Source of the DNA: Knoxdaviesia capensis
Taxonomy: Eukaryota; Ascomycota; Sordariomycetes; Microascales; Gondwanamycetaceae
NCBI GenBank assembly: GCA_001510575.1
Contig: LNGK01000003.1
Coordinates: 3,797,732-3,861,731, forward strand
DNA: 64,000 bases
Direction: 5' to 3'
Translations under genes and position numbers: made by a program
The notes under the pieces: generated by a model
Seen by the model: the letters and a program-made list of their open reading frames with translations, nothing else
The model's database searches: none
What the model was told of the DNA's origin: nothing
Shown here: positions 1 to 10,501 of the stretch, in pieces
How the letters are laid out: each line of letters starts with the position of its first letter
How positions within the stretch are numbered: the stretch's first letter is position 1

Positions 1-1484
1 GGTCGGCAGCTGAGGAGACGTGGCGGCCCGCCGGCAGACATGCCCCCGAGAAGGAGTGCACGTATAGCGGCACTGCCACCAAAAAAGAACTTGTATAGAT
101 AATCTGGTGGATGTGAGATAAATATATGAATAGGCTTGTTTCTCTCCCCCAAGATCACGTTGACGCCATAACACAATGCCATGGACCAAGACAGGTTTCT
201 TGGGCTGGTGGCATCCAATATCGCTGGTAGGGTGGCTGATGTGCCTGATTGTGATACTGACGGCAGCTGTATGAAAGGTCTGGAGTGAAAAGGACGTTAT
301 ATTCCGCGCTTTCTCCACCCAAACTCTCTAACCCCCACAGCTTTTCACTTGGCTGTCTCATGGTGGGTACCGTCCGGCCGCCGCATCTGGGACATGATAG
401 CCTCCCGGCCCATTTGGAGCGACAACCAGCGATAACCCTAATAATATAACCGTCTCGGTTTGTTAGGGTCTATATTACATAACACGAAGCATTTTATGCT
501 TACGTACACGCTGCTGTTGTATTCAGTCTCCTGGGCATTGAATTCCTTCGCTTTTTTTTTCTGGATTCGTTCGCTTCGATCACGGAAATTCCAAACAGAC
601 ACATTCCGTCCATTGGTGCTGTAGAGTCTGTGCAGAAAGCAACAAGCCGCTCACACCCGCCCTTCCCCTCTCACTGCGTGAGCGGATCGCCTCTCTTTTT
701 TTGCGCGGATCGGGCTTGCGCATCGATCATCGGTCGGTGGCCCGCAATTGGGCGACAGTCAGTCTCTCGAATACCCAAGATCATCTCTTGGTTAGGCAAA
801 TCCTCCCCTACCGGTCTGCTGCCCGGCCTCTTTTTTTCTTTTTTACTGGCCCGATCCCGACTCAACCTCTCTCCTCCGTTTCCGGTCTCGGTCCTCCTTT
901 TGGCCCGAGGCTATCGTCCCACCTCCGAATACCATGACTCCGTCCGCGCCCGGCTCGCCCATCCACGGCCCCTTGCAGTCGGTCAGAGCCGGTTTTGCCT
1001 AGTGGCCCTCGACAAAGTCTTCTCACCTACGTTTTCTTCGGGGCCAGGACAATGATCTGTGGGCTCTAGATTAAATCGTGTTTGATATACGTTCATATCT
1101 ACACCTAATCACTGGATTGGGTCTTGGATCTCCTTATATTGCCTGGAAATCTCGACACTCTTTTATGCGGCTGCCGGCGTTTGCCGCACCAAATCGAAGC
1201 TTTCACCTTTACGGACTGGCGGCTGACCATTGAGGAGTTACCAAACCGAATTACCTCGTTTTGTTCCACGGTCGCAAAGAAGAAAGAAGGAAAAATTCTT
1301 CTCCTCTCCCTTGTTTCGTTTCTCTCTTGTCAGCTCTCTCTTCCTAGCGCTCGATATCAAATCCACCGTGGATGCTGCCTCGCGAAGGGGCCTCGTGGTG
1401 GACCCTTGCGGGACTCCGGCGTCTTGACACAACTATATTCTCTCTCTCACCATATTCGATCCATAGACCTCGGGGACAGTCGCC
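1..1484. other. Intergenic region and CT-rich leader upstream of the first gene
   Basis: I see no convincing gene here. The open frames lack supported AUG starts or recognisable protein content. Positions 434-441 (AACCCTAA) and 463-468 (TTAGGG) form a small inverted pair of telomere-like motifs. From about 820 to 1480 the + strand is strongly pyrimidine-rich, which in filamentous fungi is typical of the core promoter and 5' UTR, here of the gene starting at 1485. Confidence 0.6.
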
Positions 1485-2027
1485 ATGTCTTCGTCCTCAC
1501 AAGTCCACGGCGTTCCCGTGACGCAGCTGGGGCTGACCGAGGAAGAACTCCAACTTCTGCAGGCCGGCCAAGCAACCGTTGGTGGCGGCGGCGGTGGCGG
1601 TGGCGGATCGACGTCGTCGCGCGATGCGATTCCCAGCCGGGCGTCCAGCCAGGGCCTGCTGGTGCTCGACAGCTCGTCGCTGGCGGCGCTGGGGCGCTAT
1701 TTCGACAGCGTGATGGCGCGCATTGAGCAGGAAATGAACTACCTCAACGAGCAGACCGCCATGTTCACCTCGGCCCAGTACGACCGCGCCGGGAACCTTA
1801 TCGCCGGCGCCGATGCCGAGATTGCGCGCTTCCACGAAATCCTGCAGCGCATCGACGACCTCGAGACTGAGTTTGACCGCGCCGCGCATATCCGCGAGAT
1901 CATCCGCGGCTACCGCCAGCGCGTCGCCGATATGGAGCGCGATCTGGAGTCCAGTGGCGGCGGGTCGTCCAGCCGCCATCACCACCACCATAAGCACTCC
2001 AGCTCGTCGAGGAAACACCGGCATTGA
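1485..2027 (+). CDS. BLOC-1 subunit-like small coiled-coil protein (BLOC1_2/Cnl1-like)
   Basis: Single-exon gene for 180 residues. The AUG is preceded by CGCC, a good fungal start context. Visible layout: a short leucine-rich N-terminus (14-27), a run of nine glycines (33-41), an alpha-helical coiled-coil core (about 65-155), a Gly/Ser linker, and a C-terminal tail rich in His, Ser and Lys with five histidines in a row (165-169). The spacing of the core, with two amphipathic helices around 'QRIDDLETEF', resembles BLOC-1 subunit 2/Cnl1 proteins. In yeast that complex acts on endosomes in Rab GTPase regulation. The family call rests on pattern memory only; another small coiled-coil complex subunit is possible. 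The poly-Gly and His-rich tail are low-complexity additions with no assigned function. Confidence 0.6.
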   Translation: MSSSSQVHGVPVTQLGLTEEELQLLQAGQATVGGGGGGGGGSTSSRDAIPSRASSQGLLVLDSSSLAALGRYFDSVMARIEQEMNYLNEQTAMFTSAQYDRAGNLIAGADAEIARFHEILQRIDDLETEFDRAAHIREIIRGYRQRVADMERDLESSGGGSSSRHHHHHKHSSSSRKHRH

Positions 2028-3275
2028 GCACCATCTCCAATTGTCTTTCTACACTTCTCGTACCTTCATCGATCTTATGCCTATTTAACTCGTCCCCGAT
2101 ATCTACAACTCCGTTCACCGCATTGCATCAACCCCCTCCTCTCCACTTACCCATCTCTCTCTGCTGTCGACCCATAATGAAATGTTATTTTCCCATATCA
2201 ACGAACAAGACGAACCTGGAGCAATCCTACCTCTCACCGGCACAATATATCACTATTACTATACTTCCCCCCCGTGAGTTCGCACTCTACTAACGAAGGG
2301 AGTTTCTGTTTTGAAGGGCGTCACCCGACATTGAAGTCGACGCTGGAGTTACTTTTTTTTTTTTTATTCTTGTCTAAGCATGTCCAGTTTGTTTCATTTT
2401 TTTCTGTGCTATCTTGTTATTTACTTTACATACTTTTATTCCTGTGTGCCATTTTTCTGTTTCCATCTCTTGACGACCATTTTTTGTTCCTGTGGGTGGT
2501 ATTTGGCGATATCTCAAGCTCGGAGAGAGAGAGAGAGTGTGTGTATGAGTTTCCGTTGCCTGTGGCCTCCCGTTTCCCCCCTCCCAGCACGCGTTTTTTC
2601 CTCCCGTCTGATCTTCATCCCCGTTCACCCTGTGCGTCTCATTTAGGCGGGATACAACAGTACGCCATGATAGACAGTTGGGGATACCTCTTCGGCCTCA
2701 GGCAGTAACTGAGGAGAGTGTGATACCTTCCCCTTTTCCATCTACTATGTCCATGATAGAGAGAGATCTGGCTGAAATCTGTGTGTGTGTGTTTCATTTC
2801 TGTCTTCTTGCTTAATTTCAATCTGTTTCCTCTGAATGACACATCTGTGTCCGACATGACACTATATCACGGGTCTTTCTATCGTGCTCGCTTCCTGTCC
2901 CACGCCGAAGCACTCGCACGGGAGTGTGTTTCTTCAGTGTTCCGTTTTCTTCCCAGCCTGTCGTTTTGTTTGCCGAGGTGTTTGTGCCCGCCTTTTCCGT
3001 TTGTTTCCTGCGTTTGCCTGGCCTTCATGCCCATGTTTCTGAATGGCGGTGCTTTCGTGGTCTTGCTTCTGGGGTTCCCATCGGCTTGGATTTGTTTTAA
3101 GACCGGGTTTGGGTGCCTCACGGCGCCAGTTACGGCTCTAAATATTGTTGCTTGCTTGTTTTTGTGTGTGAAGAGCGGGAGGTAGTGTGTGAGCTTGTGT
3201 GGTTTTGTGTGTGTGTGCGAGTGAAATTGTGTGAGGGCGGGGGCGGGACAACCGCATTGTGACGGCTGATGAAAC

Positions 3276-3731
3276 ATGAATGAACGTTATTTTCTTTTTA
3301 CAGCCTGTGGTCATATCTCATTTTTCTGTGGTCGTTCACGATGTATTCCCGGTTATCGGGAGGCAAGATATGGATGCTTCACTCACACTACTCTCAGAAA
3401 TGATCTGTTGTGGAATCATCTCTGCACTCCATGTGTATGTGACTTCTACGCTCAGTCCCCGGTCTTGGGGCTCTACGATCTCATGACGAGGTGAGCTTTT
3501 CCTCTGTGTGTATCACGGCGAGCTCGCGACGGCCTTTTGGGGCACATGCTGAGGTTGGCCAACGACGCTCTGTTGATTGTGTGGTACGGCCGTGGGGCAA
3601 GTGTAACATTCTTTTGTCTTCTCTACAGCAAACCGGCACTTTCCAGAGCACTTCGGATCAGCGGCTCTTTCTCCTCCTTACGGTCGAAGTATCACCGTAC
3701 TCCCCGGCGGCTATTCACCACAAAAGCCTGA
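3276..3731 (+). CDS. Weak candidate: small two-exon gene, 105 residues
   Basis: An AUG frame (3276-3490) ends at a good donor, GTGAGC. A good acceptor, CTCTACAG, lies at 3621-3628. Joining 3276-3490 to 3629-3731 keeps the frame (phase 2) and gives 105 residues with a Cys-rich first half and a basic Arg/Lys/Ser-rich second half. I recognise no family. Chance could produce such a structure in noncoding DNA, so this is a lead and not a gene call. Confidence 0.2.
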
Positions 3732-4113
3732 AATGGACATGGGCGTCCCGCTCATACGGCAAACCACTATTGCTGTTGCCTTTGGTGTGGTGAGGACTTC
3801 TATTTACCTCGCACTGGATGGGTGTCGCTCCGAAAGAAGAACTTTCTTTCCATTCACTGTTCAGCTGTGGGGAGCGTCCTCTGAAGGAACGGCAGCCTGC
3901 ATATCTCTAGAGTTGCGCTTGAATGCTAACTGATGACTTGTTCCACAACCAATGGACCATCATCCGCAATAAATGCCGGCAGCTACAATCAGACTTTGGT
4001 CAGATTTTCTCTATCTGGTTCTACTGGGATGATACGCCCAAATGACAAGAATGGAAGATGAGACTCCGAAAGAACAAAGTTCTCCATCAGATTCTTGCCC
4101 GCCATCCGGCTAA

Positions 4114-4120
4114 TATAAGG
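4114..4120 (+). promoter_or_regulatory. Possible TATA box of the S41 peptidase gene
   Basis: TATAAGG lies 293 bp upstream of the AUG at 4413 in an otherwise gene-free stretch. Position and sequence fit a TATA element, but the distance is long for an unspliced leader, so the assignment is tentative. Confidence 0.3.
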
Positions 4121-4412
4121 GTGTCCCCCTCTATATCAGCCATGGCTCGGGGAATCCGACTCACATAGCAAGGAATTAACTAATATCTCGTGAGAAAGTG
4201 GGTATGGCGGTATATGAAAAGCTGCTCTGTTTTCTGTGGTTCCTGGACAAAATCCGGGCAGCTCATGTGGCTAGAGTCGAGAAGGAGGGGACGAGTGAAG
4301 GGTAATCAATGTCCTTTCCGACTAGCAGTCGATTCTCAATGTGGCACAACCCGGAAACGAAACCACACCCACATTGGTATAGTCTCGGAATCTCACCATA
4401 CGCGACGCAGCC

Positions 4413-6987
4413 ATGAAGCTCGCATTAGTGCTCTGCTTCACCTGGGCCACCACTGCAGTTGCAGTGTCGATGGGAGCCCGCAATGGAGGCTCGACGCATG
4501 CTCCCCTCGTCCAAATCGGAGCTCGTCAGGCCGACGCCGAAGCATCGAATGCCCCGTGCCGCGAGCTGGCTGCTGCTGCGCGTGCCAGTCTGCTCGATCT
4601 GGGTGGGAGCGGAGTGCAACGGCGCGCGACGTACCTGTCGACGCCGTCTCGGTACCAGGCATGCGCGGAGGCTATCCAGCCGGATACTGTGCGCGACATC
4701 ACCATGATGGACTACATGGAGCCGTTTGTGCTGCTGCAGAGCACGCTGGAGCTGTTGGCGGATCCTCCGACCGAGTACCTTCTCCCACCCATTGATATCT
4801 TGGCCGGTATGGACCAGATCAGAGCCAAGTTTGGCCAGAACGTGTATAAATCACAGTGGGAGCATGGGCTGGATCTGTATCGCCTTGTAAGTTGAATATC
4901 TGTGAGAGTCTGTTGAGATGATTCTGCCACCGGCCCGAGCTAACAGTCCATGCCCAGTTCAATCGCCACGGTGACGGCCACTTCACCTACTTTGTGCCTC
5001 TCCTGATGGGACTGTCCTTCGTGAGAGACATGAGCTTTGTTTCGATTTCTCCGGATGGGCTGCAGACGCCAGAGATATACGATCGCAAAGACTTTGTGAA
5101 GAGCCTAGCCGAGGGATACAGGTCGTCACCGGTTAAGTCCGTGAACGGAAAGCCCATTGTTGAGTTTCTGGAAGATGTTGCCGCGGAGGTCCGGTACCGC
5201 GACCCCGACGCACAGTTCAACGGCCTTCTCTGGTCGGTGCCCGGTGCGCGGTCTGGATATGAAGACGGAATCAGCACGGCCCGCATCTACCCGATCGTCG
5301 ATGAGTACGAACTCGAATTCGACAATGGCACTGCGCTGGCTATTTCAAATGGGGGTATCGGCTCCTATGACTCGCTCTCCGCCTCTGACTCGGGCCAGAA
5401 TCTGCATCTTAACATCGAGTTGATCGGCGGCCGCGATGCCCCCGCTGTAACCGCAAATACCTTCGACGCCGATACTGAGACCGTCTTTCCCGGAGGCGGG
5501 TACCCAGAAGCCGTGATGGAGCACCCGGAGGGCCTGGTATCCGGGTACTTCCTCGCCGACTACGACGACGTGGCCGTGCTTGCCATCCACACGTTTTCGC
5601 CCGTGAGCCCACAGGCATCGGGCGAGTCGACGCTGCTAAGCCTGAAGCAGTCGATGCGCGACTTCATCCGCGCCAGCCACGACGCCGGGCGCACTCGGCT
5701 TATCATCGACATCAGCAACAGCGGCGGCGGCCTCAGCATCGCCAAGGACGAGATCTACAGCCAGCTGTTCCCGCCGGCCACCACCGCCACCACCGGAGAG
5801 CCAGCCCGGCAGATCTGGGACGGCGCGCGGTTCCGCGACTCGGCGCTGCTGGACGTGATGGGCAAGTTTCTGTTCTCGTCGCGCGTGTGGCGGCCGCTGT
5901 TCAACGCGCTGTCGTTTATCGGTGGACCGCCGCTGGATGCGGACGGCGAGGCGTATCCGGACTGGCAGGCGCTGCATGGCCCCGTCGACGTCAAGGGCCA
6001 GAGCGTCACGCATATCTTCCAGACCAATCTGTCGGAGGTGCATGTTGGCGACGCGTATGTGACTGGGTTTGGTCCAGCGGGCGACGAAGGGGAGATTGTG
6101 CGTGAGCAGCCGTGGGCAGTTGAGAATATGGTGCTTGTTACGGACGGGCTGTGCAGCAGTGCCTGCTCGGCGTTTGCCAATCTGCTGATTACAGAAGGTG
6201 TTCCGGCCGTGGCTGTCGGGGGACGACCGATGGAGCTTCCCATGGTGAGTTTCCCTTCTCTCTCTCTCTCTCTCTATCTTAGTATCAAGCAATGCAAAAC
6301 TAACATCGACCCTCATAGCAAACCGTCGGAGGCACCCAGGGCGGAACCGCCGTCCCATGGAACGACCTTCCCAACGCCTTCCGGACAATCTACTTCCTGA
6401 CCACCAACGCAGCATACCAAGAGCGGTACTTCCCGAACGGCACCGACACGATCCAGTTCCCCAGCGAAGACGAAGTCTCCGAGCTGCCGGGCCTGCAGGA
6501 GCCGCCGATCCGCTGGGCGAACACCATCGGCGGGTCGACCAACATCAAGAACATGTACGCACAACACGCCCAGGACGGCTTCCCGCTGCAGTTCACCTAC
6601 AAGGCCGCGAACTGCCGGCTGTTCCACACCGCGGCGAGCGTGTTCAGCATGGAGAAGCTGTGGGCGCGGGTTGTGGGGGCTGCGTGGGAGGGGGGTAAGT
6701 GTGTGGCCGGGTCCACGGCTAACAAAGACGATACTATGGACGCGGGATCCACGCCCAAGTTCAACAAGGGCAGTGTTAGTCGGGCGCAGGCGTATGCCGG
6801 GCCGGGGTCTCGCGGGTATGGGGCGACCCCGGAGTCCGGTGCAGGTGGGGCGGAGGAGTCGGGCGCGCACGTGCACCGGGCGGCGAGGGCGCCGGCTAGG
6901 CCGTGGGAAGATCTGTCAGTCGAGGAGCAGGGAAGCATCATGCAGAGGCTTCGGGTGCTTGCCAGCCGGCGTGAGGTGGTTCGGTAG
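4413..6987 (+). CDS. Secreted S41-family peptidase (UstP/CPAF-like)
   Basis: Three exons (4413-4886, 4958-6244, 6319-6987), both introns phase 0, giving 809 residues. The N-terminus (MKLALVLCFTWATTAVAVS) is a signal peptide, so the product enters the secretory pathway. Fungal S41 hallmarks: 'FNRHGDGHFTYF' (159-170) supplies the putative catalytic His, and 'DGLCSSACSAF' around residues 554-564 holds the putative nucleophile Ser (558 or 559). The family contains UstP of the ustiloxin RiPP cluster and chlamydial CPAF, and such proteins are serine proteases. The last 100 or so residues are a Gly/Ala/Ser-rich extension. Intron 2 contains a CT microsatellite. Oddity: the C-terminal motif reads 'FTYKAANCRLF', with Lys682 where I would expect an acidic residue. 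The downstream same-strand neighbour is an FAD oxidoreductase. The substrate is unknown. Confidence 0.88.
6258..6275 (+). repeat. CT microsatellite inside intron 2 of the S41 gene
   Basis: A (TC)n run lies in the 74-bp intron 6245-6318, forming most of its pyrimidine content. It is likely to vary in length between strains. Confidence 0.8.
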
Positions 6988-7474
6988 AAGAAGGTCAAAG
7001 TTACGAGGCATGACTGGTGGCGGTCTTCTTTAGCCACGGTATCTCTGCGTGCATTGTCAAGGGGGGGCGCATAGCCACGCAAATGGCACTGATATGAGTC
7101 AAGTTCCAGTCGCAGCTAGTCTTTCTCGGGATCACAAGATATACTTCTGCTCAGGTCGTCCACGATATACATTGTCGCCACCGTCACTGGATATCTCAAG
7201 CGGCTCTCTCGGGCTTGGGCGTAATTTCGGTAGGCGGTGCTTCGCGGGGCTCAAATTCGTCTGTGGGATAATTCGGACGTGATCACGATATCGGAGGTTC
7301 TAGGCCAAGACATCAGCTGTGATTTGTTGCAAAGTTGGACTGCGGTTTGACTTGGCGGGTACGGGACACTCCGCCGACCGGCCGATCTCGGCCACAACCA
7401 CCACTGCTCCGACAGCCAGTCGACGATAATAGTCAACGCATTCTACAGAACGCTTAAGCCCGATGTCGTTTAAC

Positions 7475-7499
7475 GGCCACAAAATTCAATATTGTGGCC
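7475..7499. promoter_or_regulatory. Inverted repeat (GGCCACAA ... TTGTGGCC) upstream of the FAD oxidoreductase gene
   Basis: Perfect 8-bp arms at 7475-7482 and 7492-7499 flank a 9-nt AT-rich centre, 221 bp before the AUG at 7720 and about 115 bp before the TATA-like element. This layout suits a dimeric transcription factor site. No factor can be named from the sequence. Confidence 0.4.
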
Positions 7500-7610
7500 T
7501 TCTTGTATTTTTGGTTTCAATCGCACACGTTATCTCTATGGGGGGGGTACCTTGATGGTGTGCGGGCCAGAGCCTGCCACCGCTGAGGGCAACCCGGATG
7601 GACAGCCGGG

Positions 7611-7620
7611 CATATAAGGG
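7611..7620 (+). promoter_or_regulatory. TATA box of the FAD oxidoreductase gene
   Basis: CATATAAGGG lies 100 bp upstream of the AUG at 7720, a typical distance for a fungal TATA promoter. Confidence 0.45.
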
Positions 7621-7719
7621 GAAGCACATATATATATCAGTGAGCGTGCATCACGCGATGAGGAGATTAAAAGTAGAAGGGGAGATTCTTCTTCTATACG
7701 CCGATACGCATTACACACA

Positions 7720-9525
7720 ATGGTAGCGCCACCTGACGTTTACGATGTGTTGATTGTTGGCGGAGGTCCGGCTGGCCTGGCCGTGGCTGCCCGGCTTCGC
7801 GAAGAGACGCCCGCCGCGATCTTTACCGACGAGGAGCACCGCCGCTACCAATGGCTCCGCAAGCACGGCGCGCGTGTCTCTGTGCGGCACGTCAAGACCA
7901 ACAAAGACATCCGCCGTAACAGCAAAACCGACGCCGACCGCGACACCCACCGCTTGCGCATGCTCGCCATCGACGCGTCCGATAGTAGCTGGCTCGGGCG
8001 CTGGCACCGGCTCTTCGGAGCCTACAACATCTCACACCTGCGCAGCCCGCTGCTGTGGCACGTCGACCCGCAGGACCGCGACTCGCTGCTCGCGCACGCA
8101 CACCACCAAGGCTGTCCATCCGACCTGTTCGACATCGGCGCGTGCGTCGGCAAGGAGATCAGCAAGCACCTGAAGAAGAAGCGCCTCGCCAGCCACAGCG
8201 GCCGCAACCACGGCGCCGGCGGCCTGCAGGACGGCAACCCGGCGGTCAACATCAGCGAGCGCGACCGCAACGACTACTTCACGCCGTCGCGCCAGCTCTT
8301 CGCCGACCACTGCGGCGCCGTGCGCGACCGCTACCGCCTCGCCGACCCGGGGCTGCTCCTGCACGAAGCCCTTGTCGATCTCGAGTACGGCGTGGTTCCG
8401 GGCGTCTCTGCGGCCGTGGCTGACGGCGAGCCGCTGTTCACAGTCACCACCGAGAAAGCGCGCCGGTACGCCCGTGTCGTCGTCCTCGCCGTGGGGCCAG
8501 CCAACACCGCCCGCGTGCCCGCCATACCCGGGCTGGCCGAGAGCATGCTGGCGAACACCGTGGGGCCGGTGGACGAGCCGTGCTACCCGCAGGCCGGCCA
8601 CACGTTCCACCTGCGCGGACCCGACGCCGTCCCGGCCCCGCTGCTCCAAGCGCGCATCCGCCGCGGCGGGCCCGCCACCGCGACCAACGTGCTGGTGGTC
8701 GGCGGCGGGCTGACGGCGGCGCAGATCACCGACCTGGCCCTCCAGCGCGGCGTGACGCGCGTTTGGCAGCTCGTGCGCGGGCCCAACGTGGTGGTCAAGT
8801 ACTTCGACGTCGACCTGCAGTGGATGGGCAAGTACCGCAACGGCGAGCAGGCGCGCTTCTGGTCGGCCGACTCAGATGCCGAGCGGCTGGAGATTGTGCG
8901 TGAGGCCCGCGGCGGAGGCAGCGTCACGCCGCACTTTTCCAAGATCCTCAAGAAGCACGTGGCGGCCGGCCGGCTGCGGCTGCACATGCAGACCACGGTG
9001 GCGCGCATGGACTTTGTGGCGGGGGCTGCCGGCCGCAGAGCCGACACGGCGGCGGCGGCGGCAGAACCGGACGGCGGCGGCTACTGGAAGGTGCAGACGT
9101 GTCCGCCGATTGACGGACTGCCGCTGTTCGACCACGTCTACTTTGCCACGGGAATCGACACGGACGTGCGCCAGCTGCCGTACCTGCAGACAATGCTCCA
9201 GCGGCACCCCATCGACACCGTCAGCGGCTACCCGTGCCTGACAGAGGACCTCGCCTGGGCGCCCGACGTGCCGCTGTTCTGCACCGGGAAGCTGGCAATG
9301 CTGCGCATCGGCCCGGCAGCGCCCAACATCGGCGGCGTCAAGCTCGCGGCCGAGCGCGTTGGTCTGGCGGTTGAGGCGGTTCTGCGCAGCAGCCGCGGCA
9401 CGGGGGCGGACGATGGTGATGACGATAGCAGCGAGGACGAGACGCTGCGCATGGAGACGGACTACGTGAGTGGCGTGGGGAGCAAGTATCAGTGCCTGGG
9501 CGTGGGCGTGGACGTGGACGTTTGA
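7720..9525 (+). CDS. FAD/NAD(P)-binding oxidoreductase (flavin monooxygenase-like)
   Basis: Single exon, 601 residues, start context CACAATGG. An N-terminal FAD dinucleotide-binding motif 'VLIVGGGPAGLA' (Gly14-Gly19) and a second Rossmann motif 'NVLVVGGGLTAAQ' (Gly328-330) show a two-dinucleotide-binding flavoprotein. The 'ATGIDTD' segment (476 onward) matches the conserved C-terminal ATG motif of the pyridine-nucleotide oxidoreductase/N-hydroxylating monooxygenase superfamily. There is no signal peptide or membrane segment, so it is probably cytosolic. An Ala-rich insert (about 445-455) and an acidic patch near residues 565-575 are low complexity. Third positions are extremely GC-rich, which creates long spurious antisense frames. 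The substrate is unknown. The neighbouring secreted S41 peptidase hints at a small accessory pathway, but no precursor peptide or scaffold synthase lies nearby. Confidence 0.85.
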   Translation: MVAPPDVYDVLIVGGGPAGLAVAARLREETPAAIFTDEEHRRYQWLRKHGARVSVRHVKTNKDIRRNSKTDADRDTHRLRMLAIDASDSSWLGRWHRLFGAYNISHLRSPLLWHVDPQDRDSLLAHAHHQGCPSDLFDIGACVGKEISKHLKKKRLASHSGRNHGAGGLQDGNPAVNISERDRNDYFTPSRQLFADHCGAVRDRYRLADPGLLLHEALVDLEYGVVPGVSAAVADGEPLFTVTTEKARRYARVVVLAVGPANTARVPAIPGLAESMLANTVGPVDEPCYPQAGHTFHLRGPDAVPAPLLQARIRRGGPATATNVLVVGGGLTAAQITDLALQRGVTRVWQLVRGPNVVVKYFDVDLQWMGKYRNGEQARFWSADSDAERLEIVREARGGGSVTPHFSKILKKHVAAGRLRLHMQTTVARMDFVAGAAGRRADTAAAAAEPDGGGYWKVQTCPPIDGLPLFDHVYFATGIDTDVRQLPYLQTMLQRHPIDTVSGYPCLTEDLAWAPDVPLFCTGKLAMLRIGPAAPNIGGVKLAAERVGLAVEAVLRSSRGTGADDGDDDSSEDETLRMETDYVSGVGSKYQCLGVGVDVDV

Positions 9526-10134
9526 GTGGGACGCGGTTATACAGTATATATAGATATATATATACATATGTAGCTGAAGATGGCCAACTTGTCCGCGTGA
9601 TGACGCACTTGGGTTTTCTGTTGGCTCTGTATATAGCCTAGCCTGCTTTATAAACACACCGCTTCCGTGAACAGCAACTGGGATTTTCCCTGATTTTATA
9701 TCTTGTCGGCGGGCATCTGTGGAGGAGCGCCGTATAACCTCCGATGCGGTGATCCTGTTGAATGTCCGCAACGGTACGTACCCGTACCCTGATTGGCCGG
9801 AAAATGAACCGCGAAATCGCTGTGTCAGCGGCCTCCGATTGGCAGGAAAATCAGCAGCAGGTGGGACAAGGAAAATCCCCAGCCCCCCGAATTTCCGTGA
9901 GTGGTGAAATAATCAAGTCGCGCTAGTTGCTCTCACGCTAGCCTGAGCCTGGCAGTACACGCGCATTGCGGGTGCGGTACATCTGTACTGCGGTATGCGC
10001 TCGTACCTATACTGCCTGATGTGCCTGTAGGGGTACTTGCGCTCAATGTCCACTCCCCTGATTGTGTGTGTACCTCCAGTCCGAAACCTTTCCGCTCGGT
10101 AGCGGTTAGAGCCGATCCACTAAAATAGAACGCA

Positions 10135-10501
10135 ATGGTGGACGGAGATCAAGCGCTGTTTCCTTCCCTCAGGAAAAAACACGGCGATGCGGTTCTTCTT
10201 GTCTGTGTGAGGCAGATTGTGCGAAGCGGGCATATCCCGGTACTCGGTCATGTTAGTTCACGGCTTTTGACTCTCGTGATCGAGATGGACGACGTGCGTA
10301 GTGCTCATGTGACGATCGATTTGTGTGTGAGTCTTCACGGCGAATTCGCTGGAGGCCCCCCCCCCATTTTTTGCAGGAATCGTCGCAGGTGAGACCGATT
10401 GGGACCGTCTGGGTGCTGCTGACTTGCCGTTTCTTAACGTTTCTTTGCGGGCAGTAGTGTGTGTCTTGCTCGTCTCGGAAGCAGGTCCCGGACCGTTTAG
10501 T
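10135..10501 (+). CDS. Weak candidate: small two-exon gene, 99 residues
   Basis: The AUG at 10135 has a good context (CGCAATGG). The frame runs to CAG|GTGAGA at 10389. A 67-bp putative intron (10389-10455) has a CTGAC branch-like site and a GGGCAG acceptor. Joining to 10456-10501 preserves the frame and gives 99 residues, with a hydrophobic 'AVLLVCVRQIV' segment and a basic tail. No family recognised. Short frames like this also arise by chance. Confidence 0.22.

Larger units (their letters stand above)
2028..4412. other. Intergenic region with T-rich and TG-rich stretches
   Basis: Starts with the 3' UTR of the preceding gene and continues into T-rich sequence, including a 13-T run at 2353-2365, (GA)n at 2523-2537 and TG-rich stretches near 2780-2800 and 3180-3235. 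The only gene-like signal is the weak two-exon frame at 3276-3731, listed separately. The last 300 bp contain the promoter of the S41 peptidase gene. Confidence 0.55.
6988..7719. other. Intergenic spacer between the S41 peptidase and FAD oxidoreductase genes
   Basis: No gene is visible. The spacer holds the 3' UTR of the peptidase gene, an 8-bp-arm inverted repeat at 7475-7499 and a TATA-like element at 7613, both listed separately. The two flanking genes are on the same strand. Confidence 0.6.
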
